Assembly (NCBI GenBank): GCA_944390015.1
Contig: CALXOL010000012.1
Span: 20,189-84,188 of the forward strand
Reading direction: 5' to 3'
Source: an uncultured Spirochaetaceae bacterium
Lineage (GTDB): Bacteria; Spirochaetota; Spirochaetia; Sphaerochaetales; Sphaerochaetaceae
DNA: 64,000 nt
The position numbers and the translations under genes are program-made. Each line of letters starts with the position of its first letter. Positions within the stretch are counted from its first letter, which is position 1. The notes beneath the pieces were generated by a model. It was not told the DNA's origin and made no database searches. It saw only the letters and a list, made by a program, of their open reading frames with translations. This document shows positions 17,346-23,872 of the stretch, piece after piece.

Positions 17346-17530
17346 TCAGCCTCCCTGACGTACTCGCCGCCTATGTAGCCGTTTGTGCCTCTCGTGAGTA
17401 TCCAGCGCTCAGTGGATCTGATCTGTTTCCTCTTCTTGATTTCCTCTGTGATTCCTCTTGCCAGCATTGAAATTACCGCCTCGGTCAAGAGAACTATCGC
17501 CGCAGTGAGAAAAACGTGGTTTACTTGCAT
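17342..17530 (-). CDS. Small phage membrane protein
   Basis: A 62-residue protein with one N-terminal membrane segment (residues 5-24, FLTAAIVLLTEAVISML) and a basic cytoplasmic part with KKRKQIRSTER. RBS AGGGAG lies 9 bases before the ATG. It overlaps the next gene by ATGA. A membrane-bound early phage protein could act in superinfection exclusion or host takeover, but the sequence does not show this. Confidence 0.5.
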   Translation of the reverse strand: MQVNHVFLTAAIVLLTEAVISMLARGITEEIKKRKQIRSTERWILTRGTNGYIGGEYVREAE

Positions 17531-17591
17531 TATCTTTTACTCCCTGCTATACTTAACTTGATGTTTATGAGGGTATAGCTCCTCGTTATCT

Positions 17592-17614
17592 GGCTCCTTT
17601 CATAGGAGCTTTTT
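17592..17614 (+). terminator. Terminator-like hairpin oriented on the plus strand
   Basis: GCTCCT (17592-17597) and AGGAGC (17603-17608) form a 6-bp stem followed by six T residues. No plus-strand gene lies upstream, so its use is unclear; it may stop antisense transcripts before they enter the early operon. Confidence 0.3.
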
Positions 17615-17851
17615 TCATAACGCCACACGTTCCCTGAAGTATTTTTTGGAAACCTTCCCGGCAACTGTTATGAATCCTTTGCGTTTCAGTTCATCATTCA
17701 GCTGTTTGATGATGTAGTAGGCTTTTGAACTGCCGATTCCCAGAAGCTTCTGGACATCCTCAGCCGTGTAGTACGGAACTTCGGCAACGCTCATTTTCTC
17801 GATTTCCCTGTTCCTAAAAGGAACCTGCTGTGTGATTGATGACTTAGCCAT
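17615..17851 (-). CDS. Excisionase-like helix-turn-helix protein
   Basis: A 78-residue DNA-binding protein. Residues 27-58, with VPYYTAEDVQKLLGIGSSKAYY, are a winged-helix/MerR-like HTH of the kind seen in ICEBs1-type excisionases, followed by a wing GFITVAGKVSKKYF. The true start MAKSS at 17851 has GGAGGATAC before it; upstream in-frame codons lack a site. An excisionase in an early operon opposite the integrase would control prophage excision. It could alternatively be a small transcription regulator. Confidence 0.65.
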   Translation of the reverse strand: MAKSSITQQVPFRNREIEKMSVAEVPYYTAEDVQKLLGIGSSKAYYIIKQLNDELKRKGFITVAGKVSKKYFRERVAL

Positions 17852-17872
17852 GTATCCTCCTTCTGTTTTTAT

Positions 17873-17900
17873 TTGCTCTTTTGTGGAAAAGTGGTAACAT
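17873..17900 (+). promoter_or_regulatory. Candidate promoter of the plus-strand RNA
   Basis: TTGCTC (17873-17878), a 16-bp spacer and TAACAT (17895-17900) give a plausible sigma70 promoter, starting transcription near 17907, just before the first hairpin of the RNA. Confidence 0.35.
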
Positions 17901-17906
17901 GAATCC

Positions 17907-18280
17907 CAGCCCCCCATTCCGGGGGACCGAGAAAGGAGGTAACATGTTGACCAAGATTTTGAAGTCCCCTGATCTTGCTCCGCAGTCTCCAGCTACGGGT
18001 AGGCGTGGTTGACGGGGACAAAGACCGGTAGCGGCCAAAATCGGACACATGACACTTTGACTTGCGAGGCCCGACTCCGCTGGGAGAAGGGAACAGCATT
18101 CCACTGTTGACAGGTGCTGCGCTTTAAGTTCGGTAACTCGGACGACAAGTGACATCCAGTGCCTTGCTGGTGTACTGGAGCTTACATCAGCAGGTTCTGG
18201 ACCGCGAGGATAATGACGGAGTCCATACGACCACGCACCTGAAACATGCAGGGGCAAGAGGTGGACTCCCGCTGCCAATC
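17907..18280 (+). ncRNA. Candidate large structured RNA in the prophage early region
   Basis: This 0.37-kb stretch has no convincing gene, is richer in G+C than nearby intergenic DNA and folds densely. Seen pairings: CCCCC/GGGGG hairpin at 17910-17925; CAAGAT 17952-17957 with ATCTTG 17972-17977, whose loop carries GTCCCC (17964-17969) complementary to GGGGAC (18014-18019), a pseudoknot; GCTGGTGTA 18166-18174 with TACATCAGC 18183-18191, whose loop CTGGA can pair with TCCAG 18155-18159, a second pseudoknot; GGAGTCCA 18218-18225 with TGGACTCC 18262-18269; and a long-range helix GGTAGCG 18027-18033 with CGCTGCC 18270-18276 enclosing the domain. Several stems need G-U pairs that work only on the plus strand. 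A 22-codon frame (17944-18012) with AGGAGG upstream lies at the 5' end. I cannot match it to a known family. Confidence 0.6.
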
Positions 18281-18282
18281 TT

Positions 18283-18435
18283 CTATTTCTCATCTCCGCT
18301 CTCCTTCAACCTCCTTTGGAGGGCTTCGATGACATAATCGGTAAGGGTCTTACCGCTCATGTTCGCTTCATACTGCACATCTGCGAAAAGCTTTAATGGA
18401 ATCCAGATGTACAGGCGTTTTTTCTGATCCTTCAT
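18283..18435 (-). CDS. Small ribbon-helix-helix-like phage protein
   Basis: A 50-residue protein starting MKDQKKRLYIWIPLKLF. A short basic strand (RLYIWIP) is followed by two helices (ADVQYEANMSGKTLTDYVIEAL), the arrangement of Arc/CopG-type DNA-binding proteins that bind as dimers. AGGAG lies upstream, and the start overlaps the preceding stop as ATGA. A role in controlling early genes or plasmid-like functions is inference. Confidence 0.6.
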   Translation of the reverse strand: MKDQKKRLYIWIPLKLFADVQYEANMSGKTLTDYVIEALQRRLKESGDEK

Positions 18436-18725
18436 CTCTCAGATCTCCTTTTGAAGTCTTCGACTGCCTTGAAAAAGTCTGAGCCGTAATGGCCGTGGTT
18501 GTAGTCATAGCCGCCAAGGCAAAGCCATGTGACATAGCAGTTATCCTTAGGGTTGTATCCGAGGACTATCTCCTCCCCTGCCCTGTTGCGCTCTGATGCG
18601 ATGATGATGAACCCGACATTGGATCTGATTCTTTCTTTGCCATCTGGGATAAAGTTTTCTGGCTTCTTCGGTGCGGGTTTTCCAGCATCTTTTGGTACGT
18701 AGCCTTCATTTGTAGGTATGTTCAT
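18432..18725 (-). CDS. Early phage protein of unknown function
   Basis: A 97-residue protein starting MNIPTNEGYVPK. After a Pro/Lys-rich first 30 residues comes a compact domain with strands (GFIIIASERN, EEIVLGYN, CYVTWLCLGGYDY) and an ending FFKAVEDFKRR. Start 18725 follows AAGGAG; an ATG six codons earlier overlaps that site. No family is recognised. It is the first gene after Cro in the minus-strand early transcript. Confidence 0.55.
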   Translation of the reverse strand: MNIPTNEGYVPKDAGKPAPKKPENFIPDGKERIRSNVGFIIIASERNRAGEEIVLGYNPKDNCYVTWLCLGGYDYNHGHYGSDFFKAVEDFKRRSER

Positions 18726-18747
18726 GTGTTTAGCTCCTTGCAAACTA

Positions 18748-18766
18748 ACTTGCTAAATTAGCAAGT
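18748..18766. promoter_or_regulatory. Operator O1, perfect palindrome
   Basis: ACTTGCTAA, a central A, then TTAGCAAGT: a perfect 19-bp palindrome between Cro and the next early gene. The same half-site recurs twice in the switch region, so it is the likely CI/Cro binding sequence. Confidence 0.75.
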
Positions 18767-18768
18767 AT

Positions 18769-18969
18769 TTAATTAAAAAAATATTTACCTATCTCAGAAA
18801 AGTTGATTTCCAAAACATCACAAACAGCTCTCATCTCAGGAAGTGTCCAATCAACCTTACCCCCAAGCCTACAAGAAAGGCTTGAAGCAGAAAGATTTAT
18901 TTTATTTGCAAGTTCAGCTTCGGTCATTCCCTTTTCTTTGATAAGTCCTCTTAGCTTTGCAAATTTCAT
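18769..18969 (-). CDS. Cro-like XRE-family repressor
   Basis: A 66-residue protein that is almost entirely one HTH domain: helices 2 and 3 are TEAELANKINLSASSLSCRLGG. It is transcribed away from the CI gene, from a strong promoter in the shared region, and should turn down the repressor during lytic growth. The length and divergent layout are typical of Cro. The ribosome site is AGGAG before the ATG at 18969. Confidence 0.85.
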   Translation of the reverse strand: MKFAKLRGLIKEKGMTEAELANKINLSASSLSCRLGGKVDWTLPEMRAVCDVLEINFSEIGKYFFN

Positions 18970-18980
18970 TTTCCTCTCCT

Positions 18981-19054
18981 ACTTGCTAATTTCACAAGTA
19001 ACTATAATGTTGCTATTTGTCGTTGTCAAGCAAAAACTTGCTAATTTATAAAAA
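18981..19054 (-). promoter_or_regulatory. Early lytic promoter with two operators
   Basis: On the minus strand, TTGACA (19024-19029), a 17-bp spacer and TATAGT (19001-19006) form a near-consensus promoter for cro and the early operon, starting near 18994. One operator, ACTTGCTAATTTCACAAGT (18981-18999), covers the start site; a second half-site, ACTTGCTAA at 19036-19044, lies just upstream of the -35 box. Repressor bound here would block lytic genes. Confidence 0.75.
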
Positions 19055-19077
19055 TATTTTGGTAAAACAAAATTTTG

Positions 19078-19106
19078 TTGCGTAAAAAGAAATACAGTCG
19101 TATGAT
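19078..19106 (+). promoter_or_regulatory. Repressor maintenance promoter
   Basis: TTGCGT (19078-19083), 17 bp, TATGAT (19101-19106) precede the CI gene. Its start, near 19112, lies 20 bp before the ATG. It is back-to-back with the lytic promoter and close to the operator half-site at 19036. Confidence 0.6.
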
Positions 19107-19131
19107 TGAGACTGCATAAGGAACAAGAAAA

Positions 19132-19800
19132 ATGAAGCCAGAATACAATAAGAACATGGTCTCTGAAAGGTTGAATATCGCCTTAAGAAAAAGAGAAATG
19201 ACACAAACCGAATTAGCAGATTTAACAGGTATTAATTTTAGTACTATTAGCTCTTATGTATCAGGACGATTTGAGCCTAAAAGAACACCGCTTTTAGAAA
19301 TGGCAAAAGTTTTAAGAGTTTCTCCTGCTTGGCTTGCTGGCTTTGATGTTGGCATGGAGGAAGAAGTACCGTCTTATGATTCAAGCTCTGGAATGCTAAC
19401 AATACCTTTTATTAATCAAAAGATTTCTGCTGGCGTAGGAGAAAATTTCCTATCATCTGACGATATAAATATCCGAAAGATTGACATTCTCTCTTCCATG
19501 GCAAGAGGAATAGACAAGAGTACTTTGGTTGCAGCTGAGGTCATAGGAGACAGCATGATTGAAGAGAAGATCTATTCAGGAGATATAGCCGTATTCTCCA
19601 AAGGTATGATAAGAGGTCCAGGAATATATGTTATCAACTACGGAGGAGACGTGCTGGTGAAGAAAATTCTGTTCGACTCAATGGAAAACAAGGTGACTAT
19701 AATCAGTGCAAACAAGGACTATCCTCCTAAAACGACCGATTCGGACTGCGTATCGATAATCGGTAAGGTCATAGGATGGATTCATTTAGAAAACTATTGA
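19132..19800 (+). CDS. CI-type repressor with S24/LexA autoprotease domain
   Basis: A 222-residue lysogeny repressor. The XRE HTH occupies residues 11-66 (TQTELADLTGINFSTISSYVSG). A self-cleavage site A100-G101 lies in the hinge, and the C-terminal S24 peptidase has the nucleophile in GDSM (Ser141) and the general base Lys177 or Lys178 in DVLVKKI. It should hold the prophage silent and cut itself when RecA filaments form after DNA damage. Neighbouring palindromes with the ACTTGCTAA half-site are its likely operators. Confidence 0.92.
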   Translation: MKPEYNKNMVSERLNIALRKREMTQTELADLTGINFSTISSYVSGRFEPKRTPLLEMAKVLRVSPAWLAGFDVGMEEEVPSYDSSSGMLTIPFINQKISAGVGENFLSSDDINIRKIDILSSMARGIDKSTLVAAEVIGDSMIEEKIYSGDIAVFSKGMIRGPGIYVINYGGDVLVKKILFDSMENKVTIISANKDYPPKTTDSDCVSIIGKVIGWIHLENY

Positions 19801-19818
19801 AAAGTAAAGGTGTTAAAA

Positions 19819-20982
19819 ATGAGTAAATATAGAAAATTCAAAGGCAATCCAATTCTAAAAAAGCTTCAAAACTACACTGTAGTAGATATTGAAACGACAG
19901 GATTAGTCCCAGATGTAGATGAAATAATTGAAATAGGAGCAATGCAGGTAAGAGAGAATGTCATAACTAATGAATTCTGTATGTTGTCTAAACCTAAAAA
20001 TCCCATTCCTGATTTCATTACAGCCATTAATGGAATAACAAATGAAATGGTTAAAGAGGCACCTCCTATTTCTGAGGTCCTTCCTCAATTCTTAGATTTC
20101 ATAAATGATGATATTGTTGTCGGGTTTAATACTTCATTCGATGTTAACTTCATTTATGATGAATGCGATAAGATCAATTTGAAATTTTCAAATAATTATG
20201 TTGATGTCAGGAAAATTGCAAAAATAGTAATTCCTGATTTTAAGGAAAAAACTAAAAGAAGATATAAATTAAAAAATTTGGTATGGTACTTCAAATTCGG
20301 GAAACAAGTTCATAGAGCTTTATCAGATTGCGAATACACAAAGTTGCTTTATGACAAATTGAATGAAATTGCCAATGAAAAATCCCTTAGCTATGAACAG
20401 ATAAAAATAAGAAATCCGTGGGATGCAAATGATATAAAAAGAGAAAATACCGATATAACTTTATTTTTAGGAGAAAGATTTATTTTTACCGGCAAGCTCC
20501 AACATATGACAAGAAAAGAGGCTATGCAGTATGTAGTAAATTATGGTGGCTCTGTCGGTGATTCATTGACGAAAGACACTGATTATCTAGTAATGGGTAC
20601 ACAGGATTATTCAAAAATTATAGGTAATAAATCATCAAAACAATTAAAAGCGGAAAAATATATTTCCGAGGGAGAAGACATAAACATTATTACTGAAGAA
20701 GTATTTTATGACATGATTAACTTTGAACCATCAGAGCAGGAATACGAAGAAAAAACATATTCAAGTAGTATAGGAATTGAAATTACTCCAGAACTAGCAT
20801 TCAGTTCTTATTCTGATGAAGATATTAGAGTAAAAATAATAGAACTCTTATCCCCCTCTTTTTCTAGTCAAAATCTACAAGAAATCAAGAATATGTTACT
20901 AGAATTAAATAGGGAACAACTTATTCATCTACTTTTTAATGATTTTGAAATGAACACTAGTGACCAAGCCAATTCAGTCTGA
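19819..20982 (+). CDS. DnaQ-like 3'-5' exonuclease with C-terminal BRCT domain
   Basis: A 387-residue protein. Residues 18-190 form a DEDD exonuclease: VVDIETTGL (Asp23, Glu25), FNTSFDVNF (Asp) and HRALSDCEYT (His and Asp of ExoIII). Residues 210-300 are a BRCT domain (FIFTGKLQHMTRKEAM ... GGSVGDSLTKDTDYLV), as found in some epsilon-like proteins and DNA ligase. The C-terminal 80 residues are unassigned. The start at 19819 is preferred to a GTG nine bases earlier, since AAAGGTG then serves as RBS. Base use is much richer in A+T than in the lytic genes, typical of phage cargo. It follows the repressor by 18 bp and may be expressed in the lysogen. A defence or DNA-repair role is inference. Confidence 0.85.
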   Translation: MSKYRKFKGNPILKKLQNYTVVDIETTGLVPDVDEIIEIGAMQVRENVITNEFCMLSKPKNPIPDFITAINGITNEMVKEAPPISEVLPQFLDFINDDIVVGFNTSFDVNFIYDECDKINLKFSNNYVDVRKIAKIVIPDFKEKTKRRYKLKNLVWYFKFGKQVHRALSDCEYTKLLYDKLNEIANEKSLSYEQIKIRNPWDANDIKRENTDITLFLGERFIFTGKLQHMTRKEAMQYVVNYGGSVGDSLTKDTDYLVMGTQDYSKIIGNKSSKQLKAEKYISEGEDINIITEEVFYDMINFEPSEQEYEEKTYSSSIGIEITPELAFSSYSDEDIRVKIIELLSPSFSSQNLQEIKNMLLELNREQLIHLLFNDFEMNTSDQANSV

Positions 20983-21012
20983 TCAAATGGCTTCATAGGG
21001 AGAGGTGACAGG

Positions 21013-22026
21013 ATGGAAGAGAACAAAGTAAATGATAGTCAACAGATAGCTTTTTTAAAAGATAAAAGTATAGAAGCTTTTCTCTTGTCTATTGAGATAT
21101 TCAATAAACCTACAATTAGATATAGGCTAGAAGGATGTGTTTATCTTCTGTGCAATGCATGGGAACTGCTTCTCAAAACAAAACTTCTAACGGATAACAA
21201 GCGAATATATTTTGCTGATAAGCCCAACAGAACGCTTTCATTGCAAGATTGTATCAAGGAGGTATTTACAAATGAGAAAGATCCCATAAGGCAGAATCTT
21301 TCTGTAGTCATTGCCTTGCGTAATACGTCAACACACTTCATATTACCTGAGTATGAATTCACATATATCCCATTCTTATCGTTTTGTGTAAAGGCATACG
21401 CAGACAAACTTTATGAGTTTGCAAATATAAGAATCACAGATTACATAAAAACTGATTTTTTAAGTTTATTCGTCCCCAATTTACAGCCCAATAAGACTGA
21501 AATGATATCCAAATATGGGATTAACCTTGTTGAGTTATTTGAAAAACGAAAAACTGAATTGCAATCATACTTTGACTGTGAAGAAGGGGCCTCTATTGCA
21601 TATAACGTAACTGTTAATTTTGCCAGGGTAAGCAATAAATCCAAAGCTGACGTATCCTTCTACGCAAGCAATAACCCAAAAGATCAAAACGTAATGTACA
21701 TAGATCGTCCTGTTGATGCAAATAAAACTCATGCATATACACATCATCAGATTGCAAAAGAAATTGATAAGATAATTAAACGAGAAGCTATTAATTTCAC
21801 ACCAATAAAAACACCTATTCCAAATGAAAAGTATCCTAATCCACCTGTTTTTACCACAGCGTGTCTAGATGTCTTGATAAAGCGTTTTGACCTGAAGAAC
21901 AACCCTGAGTTTGTAATCAAAATCCAAACAGGCAAATCATCAATCTGCAAGTACTCAAAAAGATTAATAGATTGGTTAATTGCAAAAATAATGGAGGATC
22001 CTGAAATTGTAATCAAATCAAAATAA
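21013..22026 (+). CDS. DUF3644 protein with HEPN-like motif, candidate defence effector
   Basis: A 337-residue AT-rich cargo gene 30 bp after the exonuclease-BRCT gene and in the same direction. The N-terminal helical domain carries LCNAWELLLKTKLL, the DUF3644 signature, and LRNTSTHF, an R-x4-H motif (Arg103 to His108) of the HEPN ribonuclease superfamily. The second half (about residue 180 onward) contains a DNA/RNA-binding-like region with a repeated Lys pattern. HEPN proteins in phages and defence islands often cut RNA when triggered. The pair with a nuclease suggests a two-gene anti-phage unit, but no trial or described system supports it here. Confidence 0.7.
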   Translation: MEENKVNDSQQIAFLKDKSIEAFLLSIEIFNKPTIRYRLEGCVYLLCNAWELLLKTKLLTDNKRIYFADKPNRTLSLQDCIKEVFTNEKDPIRQNLSVVIALRNTSTHFILPEYEFTYIPFLSFCVKAYADKLYEFANIRITDYIKTDFLSLFVPNLQPNKTEMISKYGINLVELFEKRKTELQSYFDCEEGASIAYNVTVNFARVSNKSKADVSFYASNNPKDQNVMYIDRPVDANKTHAYTHHQIAKEIDKIIKREAINFTPIKTPIPNEKYPNPPVFTTACLDVLIKRFDLKNNPEFVIKIQTGKSSICKYSKRLIDWLIAKIMEDPEIVIKSK

Positions 22027-22033
22027 AAAAAAC

Positions 22034-22116
22034 AAGTTGACCCCAGGAGCAAGGGCATCTCACCATAAAGGCTTACTGGCACAGCCAGCCCAGCTTTGTT
22101 CCACCCAAGTCAACTT
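22034..22116 (+). ncRNA. Possible structured 3' element after the DUF3644 gene
   Basis: AAGTTGAC (22034-22041) is perfectly complementary to GTCAACTT (22109-22116) and encloses about 67 bases with an inner CTGGC-ACA-GCCAG hairpin (22076-22088). There is no T-run directly after the outer stem, so it is not a plain terminator. This could be the structured end of the cargo transcript, a small RNA or a site of DNA recombination. The strand is assumed from the neighbouring genes. Confidence 0.35.
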
Positions 22117-22181
22117 CTATCACAAGAATAACAATAGTTTTGGTTTTTGTAAACAAAAAGTAGAATAAAAAAGAGAGACAA

Positions 22182-22219
22182 TAATGAACTGTAATGAACG
22201 ATAATGGACAGTAATGGAC
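22182..22219. repeat. Four 10-bp TAATGRAC repeats
   Basis: TAATGAAC at 22182 and 22192, then TAATGGAC at 22202 and 22212: an exact 10-bp period, one helical turn, so a protein would bind all copies on one face. They lie upstream of the YjcQ terminator and about 500 bp before the integrase. Arm-type integrase or excisionase sites are one possibility. Confidence 0.45.
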
Positions 22220-22262
22220 AAAAAAAGAGCTGCACCTCACCTACCACAGATCATGCAGCTCT
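22219..22262 (-). terminator. Rho-independent terminator of the YjcQ-type gene
   Basis: Minus strand: AGAGCTGCA (complement of 22254-22262) pairs perfectly with TGCAGCTCT (complement of 22226-22234), then a run of seven T. It lies about 70 bp beyond the gene stop. Confidence 0.8.
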
Positions 22263-22275
22263 ACAAAATACCTAA

Positions 22276-22325
22276 AGAGGCATCTATGTCATTCTAACAC
22301 ATGGGTGCCTCTGAGAAAAGGAGGC
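22276..22325 (-). promoter_or_regulatory. Hairpin with alternative pairing after the YjcQ-type gene
   Basis: On the minus strand, GAGGCA (22306-22311) can pair either with GCCTC just before it (22321-22325) or with TGCCTC beyond it (22277-22282), which is followed by TTTAGGTATTTT. Two exclusive hairpins in a row before the main terminator resemble an attenuator or a processed RNA; no function is shown. Confidence 0.3.
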
Positions 22326-22332
22326 AAATTTG

Positions 22333-22674
22333 TCATACAAAAGGATTGATTTCTTTCATATCTTTGAGAAGCTTTTTAGCTTTAGCCAGAAGATTGTTAT
22401 CCAAGAGATAGCCTATACCATCTGGAGTAATTTTCATGTACTCAAGACCTACGATTTCAGGGTAATCCCCTATTCCATATGCCACGTCTATTCCTTCAAT
22501 GAAACCCTGTTTCCACATATGCTCGATTATATAGGTCCAATATCCCTTTTTGATATCAAGCATTGGGCTATCATGGGCAATCAATCTAACATCGATCTTC
22601 TCATCTTCCTTGAGACGAGCATAAAGGTAAGCAAGTATTTTGTAGACAATAACGTAGTAATCATCTTTAGCCAT
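22333..22674 (-). CDS. YjcQ-family phage protein
   Basis: A 113-residue protein with the YjcQ pattern: MAKDDYYVIVYKILAYLYARLKEDEKI at the start, then YWTYIIEHMWKQGFIEG and a C-terminal ITPDGIGYLLDNN helix, giving a winged-helix fold. YjcQ proteins occur in prophages and mobile elements next to repressors or integrases; their role is not established. It is transcribed opposite to the integrase and ends before two hairpins. Confidence 0.75.
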   Translation of the reverse strand: MAKDDYYVIVYKILAYLYARLKEDEKIDVRLIAHDSPMLDIKKGYWTYIIEHMWKQGFIEGIDVAYGIGDYPEIVGLEYMKITPDGIGYLLDNNLLAKAKKLLKDMKEINPFV

Positions 22675-22709
22675 ATGAATATTCTAGCATCAGGAAGGAG
22701 GTGTTAACA

Positions 22710-23792
22710 ATGGCGGTATTCAAGGACAGCTATACGCAATCATGGGCTTGCAAGTTCCGCTATAAGAACTGGCAGGGAGAAACGAAACAGCATAAGAAAA
22801 CAGGCTTTAAAACCCAGAGGGAGGCCAAGGAGTATGAGAAGGCATTCCTGGACAAGCAGCAGAACAACTGCGATATGACATTCAACTCCCTTTTCCTGTA
22901 TTATATCGACGACTGCCAGGCAAGAATGAAGCCGACAACGGTAAGTAACAAGGAATCGAATTTCAAAACCGCAATCCTTCCCTACTTCGGGGAGAAGCGG
23001 ATCAATGAGATCACTCCGGCCGACATCAGACAGTGGCAAACGGAACTGATAAAGAACGGTACCTATAAGAACTCAACCCTCAGAAAGACACACAAGCAGC
23101 TATCGGCAATTTTCAATTTCGCAATAAAGGTATACGGGTTGAAACAGAATCCCTGCACGGTTGTAGGAAATATCAAGAGCACTAAGTCTGAGGAAATGGA
23201 ATTCTGGACGCTGGATGAATTCAACCGGTTCATGCAGGCTATTTCGGGAATGATTGATAAAGAGGCTTTTTTCCTTCTCCTGTTTTATTCAGGAATGCGC
23301 ATAGGAGAAGCATGCGCCCTGACTTTTTCCGATTTTGATTTCCTGAACAACACGGTATCGATAAACAAGAACTATGTCGTCGTGAAAGGAACGGCCTACA
23401 TCTACGGTACGAAAACGAAGAAGAGCACCAGAACGATAAGGATGCCCAGAATCGTCATGGAGAAGATAAAAGAGTATTCTTCCCATATTTATGGACTGAA
23501 TGCGTTTACGAGGCTTTTTGACCGCTCTGAATCGAAATACAGGGAGTGTCTGAAGAGGTACAGCGTGAAAGCACACGTTAAAATGATAAGAATCCATGAT
23601 CTGAGGCATTCTCACGCCTCCCTGCTGATCAATATGGGAATCCCTGTGAAACAGATATCAGAAAGATTAGGCCATGATGATGTGACGATTACACTCAGCA
23701 CATATTCCCACATGTACAAGGAAAAAGAAGAGGAGCTCGTATCGGAGCTGGATAAAATCGCAGAGACTTCAATAAAAATAAAACCAGCTTAA
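22710..23792 (+). CDS. Phage tyrosine integrase
   Basis: A 360-residue site-specific recombinase. Residues 1-50 are an AP2-like arm-binding domain, 55-150 the SAM-like core-binding domain, and 165-345 the catalytic domain. Catalytic residues seen: Arg197 (SGMRIGE), His296 and Arg299 (HDLRHSH), His322 (LGHDD) and the Tyr332 nucleophile (STYSHMY). The start at 22710 follows AAGGAGGTGTTAAC. It ends about 90 bp from the tRNA-Glu 3' end, the inferred attachment site. It should integrate and, with an excisionase, excise the prophage. Confidence 0.95.
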   Translation: MAVFKDSYTQSWACKFRYKNWQGETKQHKKTGFKTQREAKEYEKAFLDKQQNNCDMTFNSLFLYYIDDCQARMKPTTVSNKESNFKTAILPYFGEKRINEITPADIRQWQTELIKNGTYKNSTLRKTHKQLSAIFNFAIKVYGLKQNPCTVVGNIKSTKSEEMEFWTLDEFNRFMQAISGMIDKEAFFLLLFYSGMRIGEACALTFSDFDFLNNTVSINKNYVVVKGTAYIYGTKTKKSTRTIRMPRIVMEKIKEYSSHIYGLNAFTRLFDRSESKYRECLKRYSVKAHVKMIRIHDLRHSHASLLINMGIPVKQISERLGHDDVTITLSTYSHMYKEKEEELVSELDKIAETSIKIKPA

Positions 23793-23806
23793 AAATGCAG
23801 TTATTT

Positions 23807-23825
23807 GGTACAGAAATGGTACAGA
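23807..23825. repeat. GGTACAGA direct repeats near the attachment site
   Basis: GGTACAGA occurs at 23807-23814 and 23818-23825, 11 bp apart, between the integrase stop and the tRNA-Glu. Short phased repeats here are typical of integrase arm sites. The core site is inferred to lie in the tRNA 3' end; the matching left end is not in the window. Confidence 0.4.
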
Positions 23826-23842
23826 GCTAAGAAAATAAAAAA

Positions 23843-23872
23843 GCCTAACTCCTATGTTTAAAAGAGTTAGGC
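23843..23872. terminator. Bidirectional terminator between integrase and tRNA-Glu
   Basis: GCCTAACTC (23843-23851) pairs with GAGTTAGGC (23864-23872). On the minus strand the stem is followed by TTTTTTATTTTC, ending the tRNA transcript; on the plus strand by GATTTTCTTT, ending the integrase transcript. Confidence 0.8.

Noticed and set aside
18010..18276. Group I or group II intron, RNase P RNA or tmRNA
   Set aside because: The expected conserved cores (domain V hairpin of group II, P7 region of group I, GAGGAAAGTCC of RNase P, tRNA-like ends of tmRNA) are not present.
17869..18293. Long minus-strand frames of 149 and 76 codons across the RNA region
   Set aside because: No ribosome sites, atypical composition, and they conflict with dense base pairing; the real upstream gene on that strand ends at 18283.
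22182..22219. Short CRISPR-like array
   Set aside because: The repeats are 8 bp at 10-bp period without spacers, a binding-site array.
23843..23872. The bidirectional hairpin as phage core site
   Set aside because: It has T-runs on both sides and behaves as a terminator; the core is more likely in the tRNA-Glu end.
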